Source: Oehlia diaphana (Eukaryota > Glomeromycota > Glomeromycetes > Glomerales > Glomeraceae). From it: DNA of 63,637 bases. The DNA is taken from assembly GCA_003833135.1 (NCBI GenBank), contig QZLH01000277.1, positions 26,528-90,164 on the forward strand, given 5' to 3'. Position numbers and translations under genes: made by a program. Shown here one piece after another: positions 20,452-31,743 of this stretch. The notes beneath the pieces are model-generated. The model did no database searches. It worked only from the letters and a program-made list of their open reading frames with translations, and was not told where the DNA came from. How positions within the stretch are numbered: the stretch's first letter is position 1; every line of letters starts with the position of its first letter.

Positions 20452-22774
20452 TTAAAATGAATTATCATCATCTTTGGGATAGTTAAATGTAGCGCTATAT
20501 GATTCAAGTGTAATTTTGTTGCGTGCCGTTACTTTAAGTTCTTCCTCTGCAAACTTTAAAAAAAATTCTATTATACGATCCGTACCAAAACCTTTTAAAG
20601 GTAAATTGATGGTTAACTTTCCTAAAGTTCTCACGCCTTTTTGACCTGGATATTTAGGTTTTGGAAAATTTGCATACAGGAGTTTGAATGTAATTGCTAG
20701 TTGATTTCTGCTCAAAGGTTTGTATTCCCTAGGTTTACTATCCTTGTTAACTTCAAGTTTATCTCCCTGATTCGCTAAGGCATCAAATCTTAAAATTCTG
20801 TTGCCATCAAATCTAAAATAATAAGAATGGTTAATTATTAATTTTTAAAGTTAATGAAAAAATTGATATTGGCATACCGAAGTTCCTTCGGATCATTATA
20901 ATTATATTCGCTATTAATCTCTATGCCGTAAGACCACTTAAGGGTCCTTATCTTAATTATATTCTTGTTTAATCCATAATAACAAGCACCTCAAGAATGA
21001 ATGTAGAAAATATAAGTAAATTATTATATATAAATAATTTTAAATACATATTAAGAATATATTAGTTTAAAAATACCTTTCACAATAGCAGCAATTGGCT
21101 CAGGAGGATTTATTATTTTGTTATTATCAATACGATTCTTAAAAACGGTTTTGACTCGTTTAAATAAATAAGTTGATTCACTAAAACCTCCTACGAGAAA
21201 CATTGTCTTTACTTTTCGTTGTTTTGGGAGACGTTCTAATTGTGCATGGATCAAGTCAATTATATCATTAACTGCTGGGTCAAACATTCTCATTACATCG
21301 TCGAAATTTATGTCAATAATCCATTCCTCCTTTTTAAGCTTTTCTTCTGTCTCCCCAGAAATATATTGAATTAGAGCTGGACACCATTTTTCTAAATCTA
21401 ATTCAATTGACTCAAATTCATCAGAATCTCCATCAAAAGGTAATTTAACTTCTGGACAAAAGAACTTGTAAATCAATTTTTGTAAACTTCCATAATGATT
21501 TTCTTTAAACTGATCCATAGCTTCTGAACCAACTGTAAGGCGTAAAAACTTCAGGAATTCTTGGTCTACAAAAGTACTACCACAAAGACCACCTGACCTT
21601 ACAGTTTCTTCCTCTAATGTTTTATCTGGTAGCAAAGTTCTTATCGTTAAGTCTACAGTTCCTCCCCCACAGTCTACAACAAGATAAGTATCTGATACAA
21701 GACAATAATTAGACATGGTTGTTTTATATTATTTCTATTCACGAAATCAATGCTTTTCAATATTTACCGCCAACCGAAAAGTTCTCACCAGCACATGACA
21801 AACAATATATTGCTGCGGCTTCGGCTTAAAATTAAAAATGAATTTTAGATCCTAAGAATAAAAGAAACGGTTTATAGGTTGAAATTCTTACGTTCAGTTG
21901 TAAATTCTAATCTATATCGATTTGATTGTCTCTCTGATTCATCAAGTAATCCTGACTTATATACGCAATCTCGTAATATATCTCTAGTACGAGGTGGCTT
22001 TAATTGAAAGTTGAAAAAAAAAACCAATAAATAAATTGTATTACACATGTAAATGATATTATGTCTACTTTTATTAACAAATTACCCATTCTGCCGGGAC
22101 GGACAATACAAATAATACTTGAGATAAAGTAGCTTTGCAACGTTTGTCTAGAACTTCTTCGATTACCTTCATAAAATAAAAGTTTAAGTAAATATAATGT
22201 AAAAAAAAAATTATATACGTATTTTACGTACTTCTTTCATTTTAACAAAATAATCAGTAATCACTGTCTTGGCATCTAAATTTTTCGGTAATACGGGACA
22301 ATTATCTTTTGCATCTTCATCCAGCAACAATTTAAATCTTTCAATGATATAATGAACTTGATCCACTCTTCTAGATGGTTCATAAATAAGAGCTTGTTCA
22401 CCCCATTTTCTATGGAGCTCTAAAAATTCATCAAAATATAACAAAGCAGTATTTGTTTTTGGTAACCCTTTTCTTCCCAACCTATTTTTTTAAATATAAA
22501 ATAAATGTATATAAATAGAGAATAATTATAAAAAAAGAATATTCATTCTTTTATATATTTACCAAATATTATTAAGGTGAATATTGTTAATATTAATTTC
22601 TTCGGGTTTAGCCTTTTTCGCAAATGCAAACCCACTAAAAGTTGTTCCAAAATCTTTTTTTTAAAATAAATAAAACTTAAAAAGAATGTACATAATTATT
22701 ACTAATACTTTATTTTTGTAATGAATTTACACACCAATAGCTACAATCACATCGATATCATTTTCCAAAGACAT
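20452..22774 (-). CDS. HSPA12-like Hsp70 family protein H1 (nine exons)
   Basis: Model: complement(join(20452-20812, 20878-20989, 21077-21691, 21768-21824, 21892-21997, 22086-22166, 22232-22481, 22563-22653, 22735-22774)); every junction is GT-AG with matching phase, total 570 residues. ATPase motifs of the Hsp70/actin fold: phosphate-1 'AIDFGTTFSGFAF' at about 12-24, phosphate-2 'VVDCGGGTVDLT' at about 213-224, adenosine 'FLVGGFSEST' near 370. As in HSPA12 proteins there is no standard peptide-binding domain; a short C-terminal beta-rich segment replaces it. The first intron splits the phosphate-1 loop after 'AI'. H1 has two 3' introns that the other copies lack. Partner gene B lies upstream on the same strand with 323 bp between. 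Expected to bind ATP; the client is unknown. Confidence 0.88.
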
Positions 22775-23097
22775 GTTTTGGGAATGAAAGTAAAAAAAAA
22801 ACAACCCGTTTGGTTTTATAGAACAATTCTTATTTTTTTCACTCGGAAAAGGAAATGTTTAATGCGCATCAATTTTAAAGAAACGGGCATAATATTTATT
22901 TTTACTTAAATCGGCAAATCTTTTTTTTACAAATCAAATTATAGATAGGAAAGAAAGTTAATTCACGCGTTTAAATTCACTTTAATAAAAATATTTATTT
23001 GAAATTGTAGATAATTTCTTATAATTATATCCTGGTAGTATTAAAGTTGTACTATATATAAAAACATATTCAATAATTTTTCTCAGAAGATTGGAAA

Positions 23098-24600
23098 TCA
23101 ATAGTCTGACTCTTCATCTTCATGCAACTCTTCTTTTGGTCTCGCTATCACTTGAGCTTTAATATAAGCTCTTTCATCAGATTCTACGATAATAGCGGGA
23201 AAAGAGCAAATTTCAACTACATAATCTTCATAATGACCTTCCCACATTCCATCCATATAAAAAGGATCGATATTGGTACCACTTTCATAAAATTTAAATG
23301 AAGGAGTTGGCTCCTGTGTTTTAAGACGAAAATAAAAAATTCGAAGAAATTGAATAAGTATTGTAATTATATCATCTTCAAATTTTTTATTTTTCTCTTC
23401 GGAATCTAAAATTCGATATCTATTCATTTCTTTTGTAAGATCATTTACTAATTGATTAACGAATGGATGATTTTTGGAAAAAACTCGATGGCCTAATGTT
23501 GCGTAATTTTGTTGGCGTAATATAGTTGGTAACGTTTGAGCATTTTCATCAATTTCCAAGTTAGTATCTTCGAATTGACTTGTTAGATTAATTAATTCTT
23601 CAGTTTTGGATAGTATAACGGCCTCTAAATTATCATTTTTCTGTAATCCTGTAAAATATTCTAAATTATCATTTTTTTGTACTCCTGTAAAATAATAATT
23701 CGCATAATCCAAAATATTTTTAATTAAATGTCGTTGCAAAACTGCATCTAACACCAATTTCATTTGCTTTGTATTGACATCAGTGGTACAATTATAAGAA
23801 TTAAATAATTCTGCTACAGCTTCCTTTTTAATTTCTTTAACATTACGTTTAACTCCAATTGCTTTATTTAAAGCTCGATTAAGATTCTCAATATCTTTCA
23901 CTAATTGTATAGAATTATTTTTATCGTTATCACGCCATTCAGCATCTACAACATTATTTTGATTCGGCATAATAATTTCGCGTTCGCTGTTTTCAGTCGA
24001 TTCTATTTCTGTTTCTTGTTCTAATATATTCTTAGTTTCGATTTGTTTTGCGATAGAGCGGAAAGATTCCATTCTTGATAATATCATCTTTCTTAAAATT
24101 TCTTTATGATAGGTATAACAACGGTTTAATTGTTCCTCAAAAGTATGAGAATTATATGGTAATCCAAAACTTTCTAATTCTATCCAAGCATTATTGGATA
24201 AAGTGGTTCTTTGCGACGAATTTCTATCGTTGATACGACATTCTTTGTAATCATCTAAGGTTTTAATAATAGTTACTTTTCGTTCATTGCTAAGTGCTTT
24301 TAAAGAAGCTAATTCTTCTATTAATTGAATCATATTATGTGTTTCATCAACGAGATCTTTTGTAAGTCTTTCAGAAGAATGTTGATTTCGTAATGAAATA
24401 GCATTCCAAACTATGATAAATAAATAAATTAAATTTTCGATTTCTTTCAAAGAAGCAAGCCACATAAACATTTTCCAGTCATAATTATGAACTGAAGATA
24501 AACTATCATAAAATTTAAATTGATAATGTTCTGGTGGTGCTCTTTGTCTAGGCGGGGCTGAAGTTGCAGATGGAGTTGAAGTTGTACTTACTTCCGACAT
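23098..24600 (-). CDS. Cluster partner protein B
   Basis: 500 residues, single exon. A Pro/Thr/Ser-rich start is followed by the hydrophobic N-terminal helix 'MFMWLASLKEIENLIYLFII' at about 43-63, close to the versions in D, F and G. The middle is short, with no long coiled coil. The C-terminal domain starts at 'DAEWRDNDKNNSIQLV' and keeps 'LPTILRQQNYATLGHRVF', 'FYFRLKTQEPTPS', 'VEICSFPAI' and 'KAQVIARPKEE'. A 12-residue tandem duplication ('YFTGVQKNDNLE' then 'YFTGLQKNDNLE') shows recent slippage. It is divergent from partner gene C across 667 bp that contain a heat-shock-element-like site close to B's start. Confidence 0.9.
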   Translation of the reverse strand: MSEVSTTSTPSATSAPPRQRAPPEHYQFKFYDSLSSVHNYDWKMFMWLASLKEIENLIYLFIIVWNAISLRNQHSSERLTKDLVDETHNMIQLIEELASLKALSNERKVTIIKTLDDYKECRINDRNSSQRTTLSNNAWIELESFGLPYNSHTFEEQLNRCYTYHKEILRKMILSRMESFRSIAKQIETKNILEQETEIESTENSEREIIMPNQNNVVDAEWRDNDKNNSIQLVKDIENLNRALNKAIGVKRNVKEIKKEAVAELFNSYNCTTDVNTKQMKLVLDAVLQRHLIKNILDYANYYFTGVQKNDNLEYFTGLQKNDNLEAVILSKTEELINLTSQFEDTNLEIDENAQTLPTILRQQNYATLGHRVFSKNHPFVNQLVNDLTKEMNRYRILDSEEKNKKFEDDIITILIQFLRIFYFRLKTQEPTPSFKFYESGTNIDPFYMDGMWEGHYEDYVVEICSFPAIIVESDERAYIKAQVIARPKEELHEDEESDY

Positions 24601-25267
24601 AATTTCAAGAAAAAGTTCAAAAAAACAATATGCTACCGTAAAAAGATTTTTTTTTTTTATTGCTGATACAAAGCGTACTTCTTATTCCGGAAATTTCTTG
24701 ATGATCGTCTAGTTCTGCACTATTAGAATATCGCGATACTACGTAAATATGTTGAATTAGATTCCACTTTTGAAAGATTGAGCAATTTGAAAATATTATT
24801 TCTGGTCCTTAAATTTTATTGTCTTAATTAAGAATTCCATGCAAATTATAGAAAATGATTTTATCTTAGCAAAAAAAAAAAGAATTTACTAATGTAACAG
24901 ATTTATATTTTGATAGGTATGAATTAATTGAATAAAAGATAAATATTAACAAAAAAAAATTTTTTACATATTAATTACTTAATAATTTTAGTTTAAATGA
25001 TATTATATTATATATTGGTATTTAATTTAGGATTGAATTTAATATGAATAATTTGAATATAAAGAATTTTTTATAAATTATAAAAAAGACATAAATAAAT
25101 AAAAAAATTGCTACAATGGAGTCACGTGAATTAATAATACACCAAATCACCAATAATTATCACTTTTTTTTTCTTTGGTTACACTTGTACCAATTTTCAC
25201 ATTAAAAAGTGGTTGAAAAAAAAAAATTTTAAACTTGTATTTGAGTATTTGACTATCGGACCTAATA
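24601..25267. promoter_or_regulatory. Bidirectional intergenic region between partner genes B and C
   Basis: Both flanking ATGs point outward, so the two promoters must lie here. Visible sites: an HSE-like motif at 24685-24697 and a CACGTG at about 25122-25127, some 140 bp before C. The rest is AT-rich with homopolymers. Confidence 0.5.
24685..24697. promoter_or_regulatory. Heat-shock-element-like site (TTCnnGAAnnTTC)
   Basis: The sequence ttccggaaatttc matches three alternating 5-bp HSF units exactly, and the following 'ttga' nearly adds a fourth. It lies 85 bp upstream of the ATG of partner gene B. HSF binding is inferred from the consensus only. Confidence 0.5.
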
Positions 25268-26950
25268 ATGAATGATCATTCTCCATACCAGTTTCCCAAC
25301 ATTCAACCCATTCACCAAATTCATCCTATTTCTGGACAACCTAATCATTATCAAGTTATCCAACATCAACAAGGTTATTTGGAACTAAATCATAATCATG
25401 ACCAAGATTTCACTTGGCATATTTTTCGGATATTCAGACATTTGTATATGTGGGAAGAATTTGTGTGTCTATATATCATAGTGTTAGATTGTGATAGTGA
25501 TTGTGATTTGGAACCGAATATAATTGATGTGGAACAAGAAATTGAAAATATTAAAGGTTTTATTAAGCAATTTTCTACCGGCTTGAATACAGAAATTGCA
25601 AAAGCTTCAGACTGGATTAGTATTATTGATAGGTATTGGAATAGTCGTACCCAATTCAATGAAACAGAACTCGCTGCTGTAAAGGCAATTGTTAAGGAAC
25701 GACTCGATACAGTTTATTTTCGTAATCTTAATGAGTTAATTAATTATTTAGAACAAATGACAAAATTCCAAAAAAAAACATTAAGACATATTTTTATGAC
25801 ACGTTTATACGGATATTCACATTTTGCAAGTTATCTTAGTACATTTCACCATCAACAAAATGATTCAACTAAATCAGATGAAGATATTGAAAAAATAGTA
25901 TATGAAGGTACAATGGCAAAACAAGAAGCGGAAACAAAATTGGAAAATCTCAATTATTTAAATGATTTAAATGAACAAATCAAGAATTTACAGAAAGACA
26001 AGGATGAATTAACGAGCAAACTTAAAGTGGCTCAAATACAATTAGAAGACAATGAATATAAAATTGGAATTCTTGAAACAGAAATAAATTTGTTAAAGGA
26101 ACAAAGAAATTTTAATAATGTTAGGATAGGTGACGTCACGGATGTTGAATGGCGTGATGATGACGAAAATAATTCTACGCAATTAGTGAAGGACATTGAA
26201 AAACTTAATAGAGCTTTGAATAAAATTACTGAAGTTAAACGTAATGTTAAAGAGATTAAGAAGGAAGCTGTAGCAGAATTATTTTCATCTCTTGGATGTA
26301 ATACTACTGTAAAAGACAAGCAAATGAAATTAGTTTTAGTTGCAGCTTTACAACAAAAACTAATTAAATTTATTTTAAATCATGCAGAATATTATTTTGA
26401 ACATGCTAATATTTCACAGGTTCAAAATATCAGTGTAGATAAATTAGAGGTTGCTATTCTATTAAAAACAGAAGATTTAATTAAACTGACAACTCTTTTC
26501 GAAGATACTCACTCGGTAACTGATGAAAATTCTCGAACATTACCAACTACATTACGCAAACAATGTTATGCTGCATTAGGAAATCGAGGATTTCCTGCAA
26601 ATCACCCGTTTATTAATCAGTTAGCAAAAGATCTTATAAGCGAAATGAATAAATATCGAATTTTAGATTCTGATGAGAAAAATAAAAAATTTGAAAAAGA
26701 GATAGTTAAAATTATTATTCAAGTCCTCCGAATTTTTCGTTTTCGTTTTAAAACGCAAGAACCAATTCCTGTAGTGAAATTTTACGAAGGTGGTGAAGAT
26801 ATTGATCCTTTTTTTATGGAAGGAATGTGGGAAGGTCATCATGAAGATTATGAAGTTGAAATTTGCTCTTTTCCCGCTATTTTTGTAACTTCTGATAGTA
26901 GAGTATATACTAGAGCTCAAGTGATAGCAAGACCAAAAAACGGAATGTAA
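25268..26950 (+). CDS. Cluster partner protein C
   Basis: 560 residues, single exon. The first 45 residues are rich in Gln, His and Pro. The N-terminal helix 'MWEEFVCLYIIVLDC' (about 63-78) is of the A type rather than the 'WLASL' type of B, D, F and G. A coiled coil spans about 215-285 ('NLQKDKDELTSKLKVAQIQL'). The C-terminal domain begins at 'DVEWRDDDENNSTQLVKDIE' and keeps 'LPTTLRKQCYAALGNRGF', 'FRFKTQEPIP', 'VEICSFPAI' and 'RAQVIARPKNGM'. Its C-terminal half is most like that of B, so B and C may derive from one inverted duplication. The 3' end faces partner gene D. Confidence 0.9.
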   Translation: MNDHSPYQFPNIQPIHQIHPISGQPNHYQVIQHQQGYLELNHNHDQDFTWHIFRIFRHLYMWEEFVCLYIIVLDCDSDCDLEPNIIDVEQEIENIKGFIKQFSTGLNTEIAKASDWISIIDRYWNSRTQFNETELAAVKAIVKERLDTVYFRNLNELINYLEQMTKFQKKTLRHIFMTRLYGYSHFASYLSTFHHQQNDSTKSDEDIEKIVYEGTMAKQEAETKLENLNYLNDLNEQIKNLQKDKDELTSKLKVAQIQLEDNEYKIGILETEINLLKEQRNFNNVRIGDVTDVEWRDDDENNSTQLVKDIEKLNRALNKITEVKRNVKEIKKEAVAELFSSLGCNTTVKDKQMKLVLVAALQQKLIKFILNHAEYYFEHANISQVQNISVDKLEVAILLKTEDLIKLTTLFEDTHSVTDENSRTLPTTLRKQCYAALGNRGFPANHPFINQLAKDLISEMNKYRILDSDEKNKKFEKEIVKIIIQVLRIFRFRFKTQEPIPVVKFYEGGEDIDPFFMEGMWEGHHEDYEVEICSFPAIFVTSDSRVYTRAQVIARPKNGM

Positions 26951-27424
26951 AAATCGAGTCGCGGTGATTAATTAGCTTGTTATCAGAATAGATTATTGTA
27001 TGTATCAAACTAAATTTATATGCCCTTTATAGGATGTAATCTTTTAAGAATTCAACTGTCACCGCCCGCGTTCCCGCTAAAAAAATTTACAAAATTGTAT
27101 CACATGTTGTTAATATGTGATATATGAGAGGATTTCGTGTAAATACAACTGTGTGACGCAAGGCAATAATCAGGTAATTTAAATAATTATTAGAGCACAC
27201 AACTATACGAAGGTCGATGTTGAAAACAATTATTCGTAGAAACTGTATTGTCAATTACTTTAAGTTTATTTGTTTATTTACACTTCTTACAAGATAGGCG
27301 TGTATTAATTACCAAGTTTATTTTGAAATTTTATTAACACCATTATAGATTTGTTATCAAAATAATATATGCCAACAATACATAATAAAAGTCAAAATAG
27401 TTGACATCATGAGATATATACCAT
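26951..27424. other. Intergenic, convergent 3' ends of C and D
   Basis: No gene seen. Should contain the two polyadenylation regions. Confidence 0.5.
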
Positions 27425-29002
27425 TTACTTTATAATATTTTTGAACATATCGATAATACTACTACTTCCACCAGTAGCACTAGTAGCAGTATTCTTTGGT
27501 CTCGTGTATACTTGAGCTTTTACAAGAATTTTTTGATTTGATTTATTATCCTCCTGAATCAATATACAAGGAAAATAACAAACTTCAACGACTTCTGATT
27601 TTTTTACTTCTTCACGCCAAGAACCTTGCATAAGCCGAGTATCTATTTCGTCCCCGCTTTTAAAGAAATGATATTTTGGTTCAATTTGTTGAGTTTTTAA
27701 ACGAAAAATAAAAATACTAATCACTTTATGAGTAATTTGAATTGATTGAGTATCTATTTCACCTAAAATATCTGGATCAGTAATTTCTCGATATACATTC
27801 ATTGAATCACGTATCTTTTTCGCTGTTTCTACAATTAAGGGGTGATTCTCGTTTGAAAACCCACGGCTTCCAAGAGCTGCGCAAATTTGTTGACGAATTT
27901 TGGTTGGAATAGTTTGAGTAATATCATCTTTTCCCGGGCGTTTCTCGTTAAAATGATTAAAACATTGTGCTAATCTTTCGGTTGTATTTAAAATCTCAAA
28001 TTCCAAAGCATCATCCGTATTATTTCGAGATTTAGTGGTCTTGAAATTCTTGAAATATGATTCAAAGTTTTCTGTAATTTGTAATATAACACATTTTTGA
28101 AGAATTCCTCCTAAAATCAATTTAGCATTTGGCATTGAGAAATTTGCTTGGCACTTATTCTTAGAAAACAATTCCATGGATTTCTTTTCATTAATTTTAT
28201 ATTCAGGTCCTTGAACTATCGTAAATTCCTCGAGTAAATGTTGCAATTCTTTTATATCTGAAATTAATTGAGCGGCATTATTTGGATCTTGATCACTTAA
28301 ACGAGTATTTGTCATATTTCCTAAAGTTGCTTGATAATGTGAATTTTCTTGAAGCAATTTACTATTTTGTTTACGTAAACTCTCGATTTCTTTTCTGAGT
28401 TCAATTGGATTATCTACTGATAAATCATTTTCTTCTTCATCTACAATATGAGATTGACTTGAAATATCAACAAATGATTCCATTCTATCTAGAATCATTT
28501 GACGTACGTGTCTTTTTTGTAAAGCTTTTAAGCCATTCAATTGATGTTTATATTTACTTATTCCACATTTTTCCAATTTGCTTAAAGCATTATGTACAAA
28601 TAATTTCTTGGCTTCAAAGTCATTATAACAATGATCTCTATAATCATCTAATAAAGTAGAATATTTTTCCAATTCTTGTTTATTAATAACGCTATTTGTG
28701 AATAAATCTTCGATATGATTTTTCATTTGGCCGACTTCGTCATTAAATTCCAAGGAACGGTCAATATTACGATCATTATCAATTTTAATAGAATTCCAAA
28801 CTATAATAAAAAGATATAAATATTCCTCGAACCGCTTTAAAGAAGCGAGCCAGATAAAAAGAAGGTAGTCATCGTTATAATCCAAGTTATGTTGAGAATT
28901 ATGGTTGTTATAGTTATTATAGTTACTATAACGAGTACTATGTTTGTCATGGCTTTTATATCTGGGATTTACATGATTTGAATTCGAACTTGACCCTTCC
29001 AT
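27425..29002 (-). CDS. Cluster partner protein D
   Basis: 525 residues, single exon. The Asn/His/Tyr-rich N-terminus precedes the helix 'LLFIWLASLKRFEEYLYLFI' at about 46-66. A short heptad stretch near 210-225 ('LRKEIESLRKQNSKLLQEN') leads into 'YQATLGNMTNTRLSDQDPNN', where the usual Trp of the W-x-D motif is replaced by Leu. The C-terminus keeps 'IPTKIRQQICAALGSRGF', 'FIFRLKTQQIEP', 'VEVCYFPCI' and 'KAQVYTRPK', then a 20-residue extension ending 'MFKNIIK'. It is head-to-head with Hsp70-like gene H2 (334 bp), the tightest pair in the cluster. Confidence 0.9.
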   Translation of the reverse strand: MEGSSSNSNHVNPRYKSHDKHSTRYSNYNNYNNHNSQHNLDYNDDYLLFIWLASLKRFEEYLYLFIIVWNSIKIDNDRNIDRSLEFNDEVGQMKNHIEDLFTNSVINKQELEKYSTLLDDYRDHCYNDFEAKKLFVHNALSKLEKCGISKYKHQLNGLKALQKRHVRQMILDRMESFVDISSQSHIVDEEENDLSVDNPIELRKEIESLRKQNSKLLQENSHYQATLGNMTNTRLSDQDPNNAAQLISDIKELQHLLEEFTIVQGPEYKINEKKSMELFSKNKCQANFSMPNAKLILGGILQKCVILQITENFESYFKNFKTTKSRNNTDDALEFEILNTTERLAQCFNHFNEKRPGKDDITQTIPTKIRQQICAALGSRGFSNENHPLIVETAKKIRDSMNVYREITDPDILGEIDTQSIQITHKVISIFIFRLKTQQIEPKYHFFKSGDEIDTRLMQGSWREEVKKSEVVEVCYFPCILIQEDNKSNQKILVKAQVYTRPKNTATSATGGSSSIIDMFKNIIK

Positions 29003-29336
29003 TTCTTAAAATTAAAGAGAATAAAGAGAGGGGTGAGAGAATAAAAATTAAAAGAGAATAAAGAGGAATTTTAAATGTAACCGATCTAATTTTGTGTCCG
29101 ACCGTCCGTGTCCCATACATCATTGTGGCTGATTGGTTCATTCCTTGTTTTTATTTTAGGAGGCGTTGCAAAAATAGTCGGATTTTCTTGTTTTAAGTGG
29201 TTATTGTTGTATATACTTACCTTATTGGGAGTAATTATTTATCAACTGGTCATTTCTTTAGTGGATTACCTTACAATTAAGAGCTGGGTTCCTTTCTTTT
29301 CTCACCTTTATCACTTTTATCTCTAAGAAGGTAAAA
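29003..29336. promoter_or_regulatory. Shared divergent promoter region of D and H2
   Basis: Only 334 bp separate the two start codons, so the two core promoters must be adjacent or overlap. A run ttcctttcttttc near 29290 shows TTC every 5 bp in direct rather than inverted order, so it is not called an HSE. Confidence 0.5.
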
Positions 29337-31406
29337 ATGGCTCTACAAGATATTAGAATTCTTGTTGCTTTAGATTTCGGGACGACCTACTCGGGTTTCG
29401 CCTACGTGCATAAAGAAAACCCGGATAATATTGAAACAAACCATACTTGGTAAGTTAAATATATGTAATTTTTTGGAAACTATGACGTTATCATAGTGAT
29501 CTTGATTAAAAATGGAAAAATAAAAAATTCAATAGGCCAGGACGCGAAGGTGTTTTTAAAACTCCTACTGCACTTCTATATAATGAAACTTATACTCAAG
29601 TTAAAAGTTGGGGTGACTTAGCATTAGAGGAAGAACCCGAATATATGGTTGATGATTCAGAAGAACGTTCTCGTCCAATTGAACTGTTTAAATTACATAT
29701 TTCTGATTTAAAAGATAATCAAAAGCCTTGGTTACCTTCGCAATTAAATTATAAGAAAGCAATCGAAGATTATTTAACTCAAATGCAGATATTGATTAAA
29801 AGTACACTAGAAAGAAGGTGGCCAGCAATTAGATTTCCACAACAAGTTGGATTTGTTCTAACCATTCCTGCTGAATGGGTACGTGCATGAATAACGTGAT
29901 AGGAATTTAGTGATTATTTTACATAGTTTAACGTTAAAATTTTTTGTAGCCAAATAATACTACAGGAATCATGCGTGAATGTGCATATAAGGCTGGTCTC
30001 TTGAGTACATTAAACTCTGCACATCTTGAGTTTACTACTGAACGTGTGTATAGTAAATTAATTGTTTTATATCATAGATTGGAATTGAATTAATTTTCTC
30101 TTTATTACAGCGGAAGCAGCTGCTTTATATTGTTTAAATGTTGTTAAGGAGCATAATCTTCATCCCGGAGGTAATAAAGGTTTTTAAATAAGATAAAATC
30201 GAAAAATTGTTTCTTATTAATCTATTTATGTACTTCTTTAAAAAAAATAGATTCTTTCCTAGTTGCAGATTGCGGTGGTGGCACGGTCGATATTACGTCA
30301 CGAAAACTACTTCATGATAACAAATTAAGTGAAATTACTGAACGTATTGGCGATCTATGTGGTAGCACATTTGTTGATAAGGAATTTTTACAATTTCTTG
30401 GACGTAAAGTTGGATTTCAAGCATTAGAAACATTAAAACGATGTAATTATGGACAAATGCAGCATTTGATTCAACAATTTTTTTGTAATTTGGTCAAATT
30501 TAAATTTAAAGGAGATCCTACAACTTTCAAACCAATGAGACTTATTTTACACAGATATTGTCCTGATTTACAGGAATATGTTACGGGAGAACTTAAAGAA
30601 AAAATGGAAGAAGCTGGGTGGATTGTAAAGCTCGATTTTGAATCAGTGAAAGGAATGTTTGACCCGGTTGTGGATAAGGTTATAAAATTAATTGATGGTC
30701 AATTAAAAGAAGCAAGGGATCGATGTTCTGCAATGTTTTTAGTGGGCGGATTTAGTGAATCACCTTATCTTTTGAATAGAGTAAGAGAAACCTTTAGAGA
30801 TCAAGTTCCGATTATTGCAGTACCAGCTTTACCAATAGCAGCAGTCGTTAGAGGTGCTGTAGCATATGGATTGAACGTTGAAATTGTACAAGAACGTGTT
30901 CTTAAATGGACTTATGGTATCGAAGTTTGCCGAAGTTGGGTATGTGTGATTTATTATTTTGTTCGATTTGATTCTTTATGCACGAATATTTTATTTACTT
31001 TTGATTTATATATTATGTAATACTTCTTTTTTAGGTTTCGGGTAAAGATAAGAAAAATAGGAGGACGCATGATGGATTAATTTTTTATTTTTATAAATTA
31101 GCACAGCGTCGTACTAAAGTAGATGTTGATAGAAAATTTTCAGGAGAATTTAGTCCAGTTCGAGCAGATCAGACTCATATAGTATTTAACGTTTATTATA
31201 CAAGAAATGATTTTGCGAAATATTGTAATGAGTCTGGTATGAAGTTACTAGGAACTTTACGTATCAACACACCAGATACTCATTTTGGTCTTAATCGTCA
31301 GATAGAATTCTCATTGACTTTTGCGAAGATGGAAATTAAAGCAACTGCAAAGAACAAACGAAATGGAAAAACTTACGATGAAACCACTTTTGAATTAGAC
31401 ATTTAA
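29337..31406 (+). CDS. HSPA12-like Hsp70 family protein H2 (six exons)
   Basis: Model: join(29337-29449, 29536-29878, 29950-30043, 30111-30170, 30251-30939, 31035-31406), all GT-AG and phase-consistent, 556 residues. Phosphate-1 'ALDFGTTYSGFAYV' at about 12-25, phosphate-2 'VADCGGGTVDIT' at about 208-219, adenosine 'MFLVGGFSESPYL' near 365. Exon 2 carries the conserved 'RPIELFKLHISDL' and ends with the family signature 'PAEW' directly at the splice site. The C-terminal exon holds the short beta segment ending 'ETTFELDI'. Intron positions match H4 and H5 exactly, defining one subgroup. It pairs head-to-head with partner D and converges on H3 (337 bp). Confidence 0.9.
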
Positions 31407-31743
31407 TTAGTATTTTTGTGTCATAATTTGGTTATTTGTTGGCATGTTACATTTCTAGATATATATGTAATATGTAAATAATGTAATATATAACATTATA
31501 ATTTTTTAAGTATCATTGTTTTGATTAGTCAAAGTTTAATATTACGTAATTTTTTTTAAATTTTGTACTTTGTACTGTGGTCAATAAATAATTTTGTTTA
31601 AGATGAACTGCGTGTATGACTCATTTATAATAATAAAATAGTTATGAAATATAAAAAAAATGCTGATAATATGAAGATACTCTACTTTATTGGCATAACA
31701 ATAAATGCTATCATGCAATAAATCTGTACCCTTAAATTTCCTA

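Noticed and set aside
29285..29305. TTC repeated every 5 bp upstream of H2 as a heat-shock element
   Set aside because: Units are direct rather than alternating inverted, so the HSF consensus is not met.
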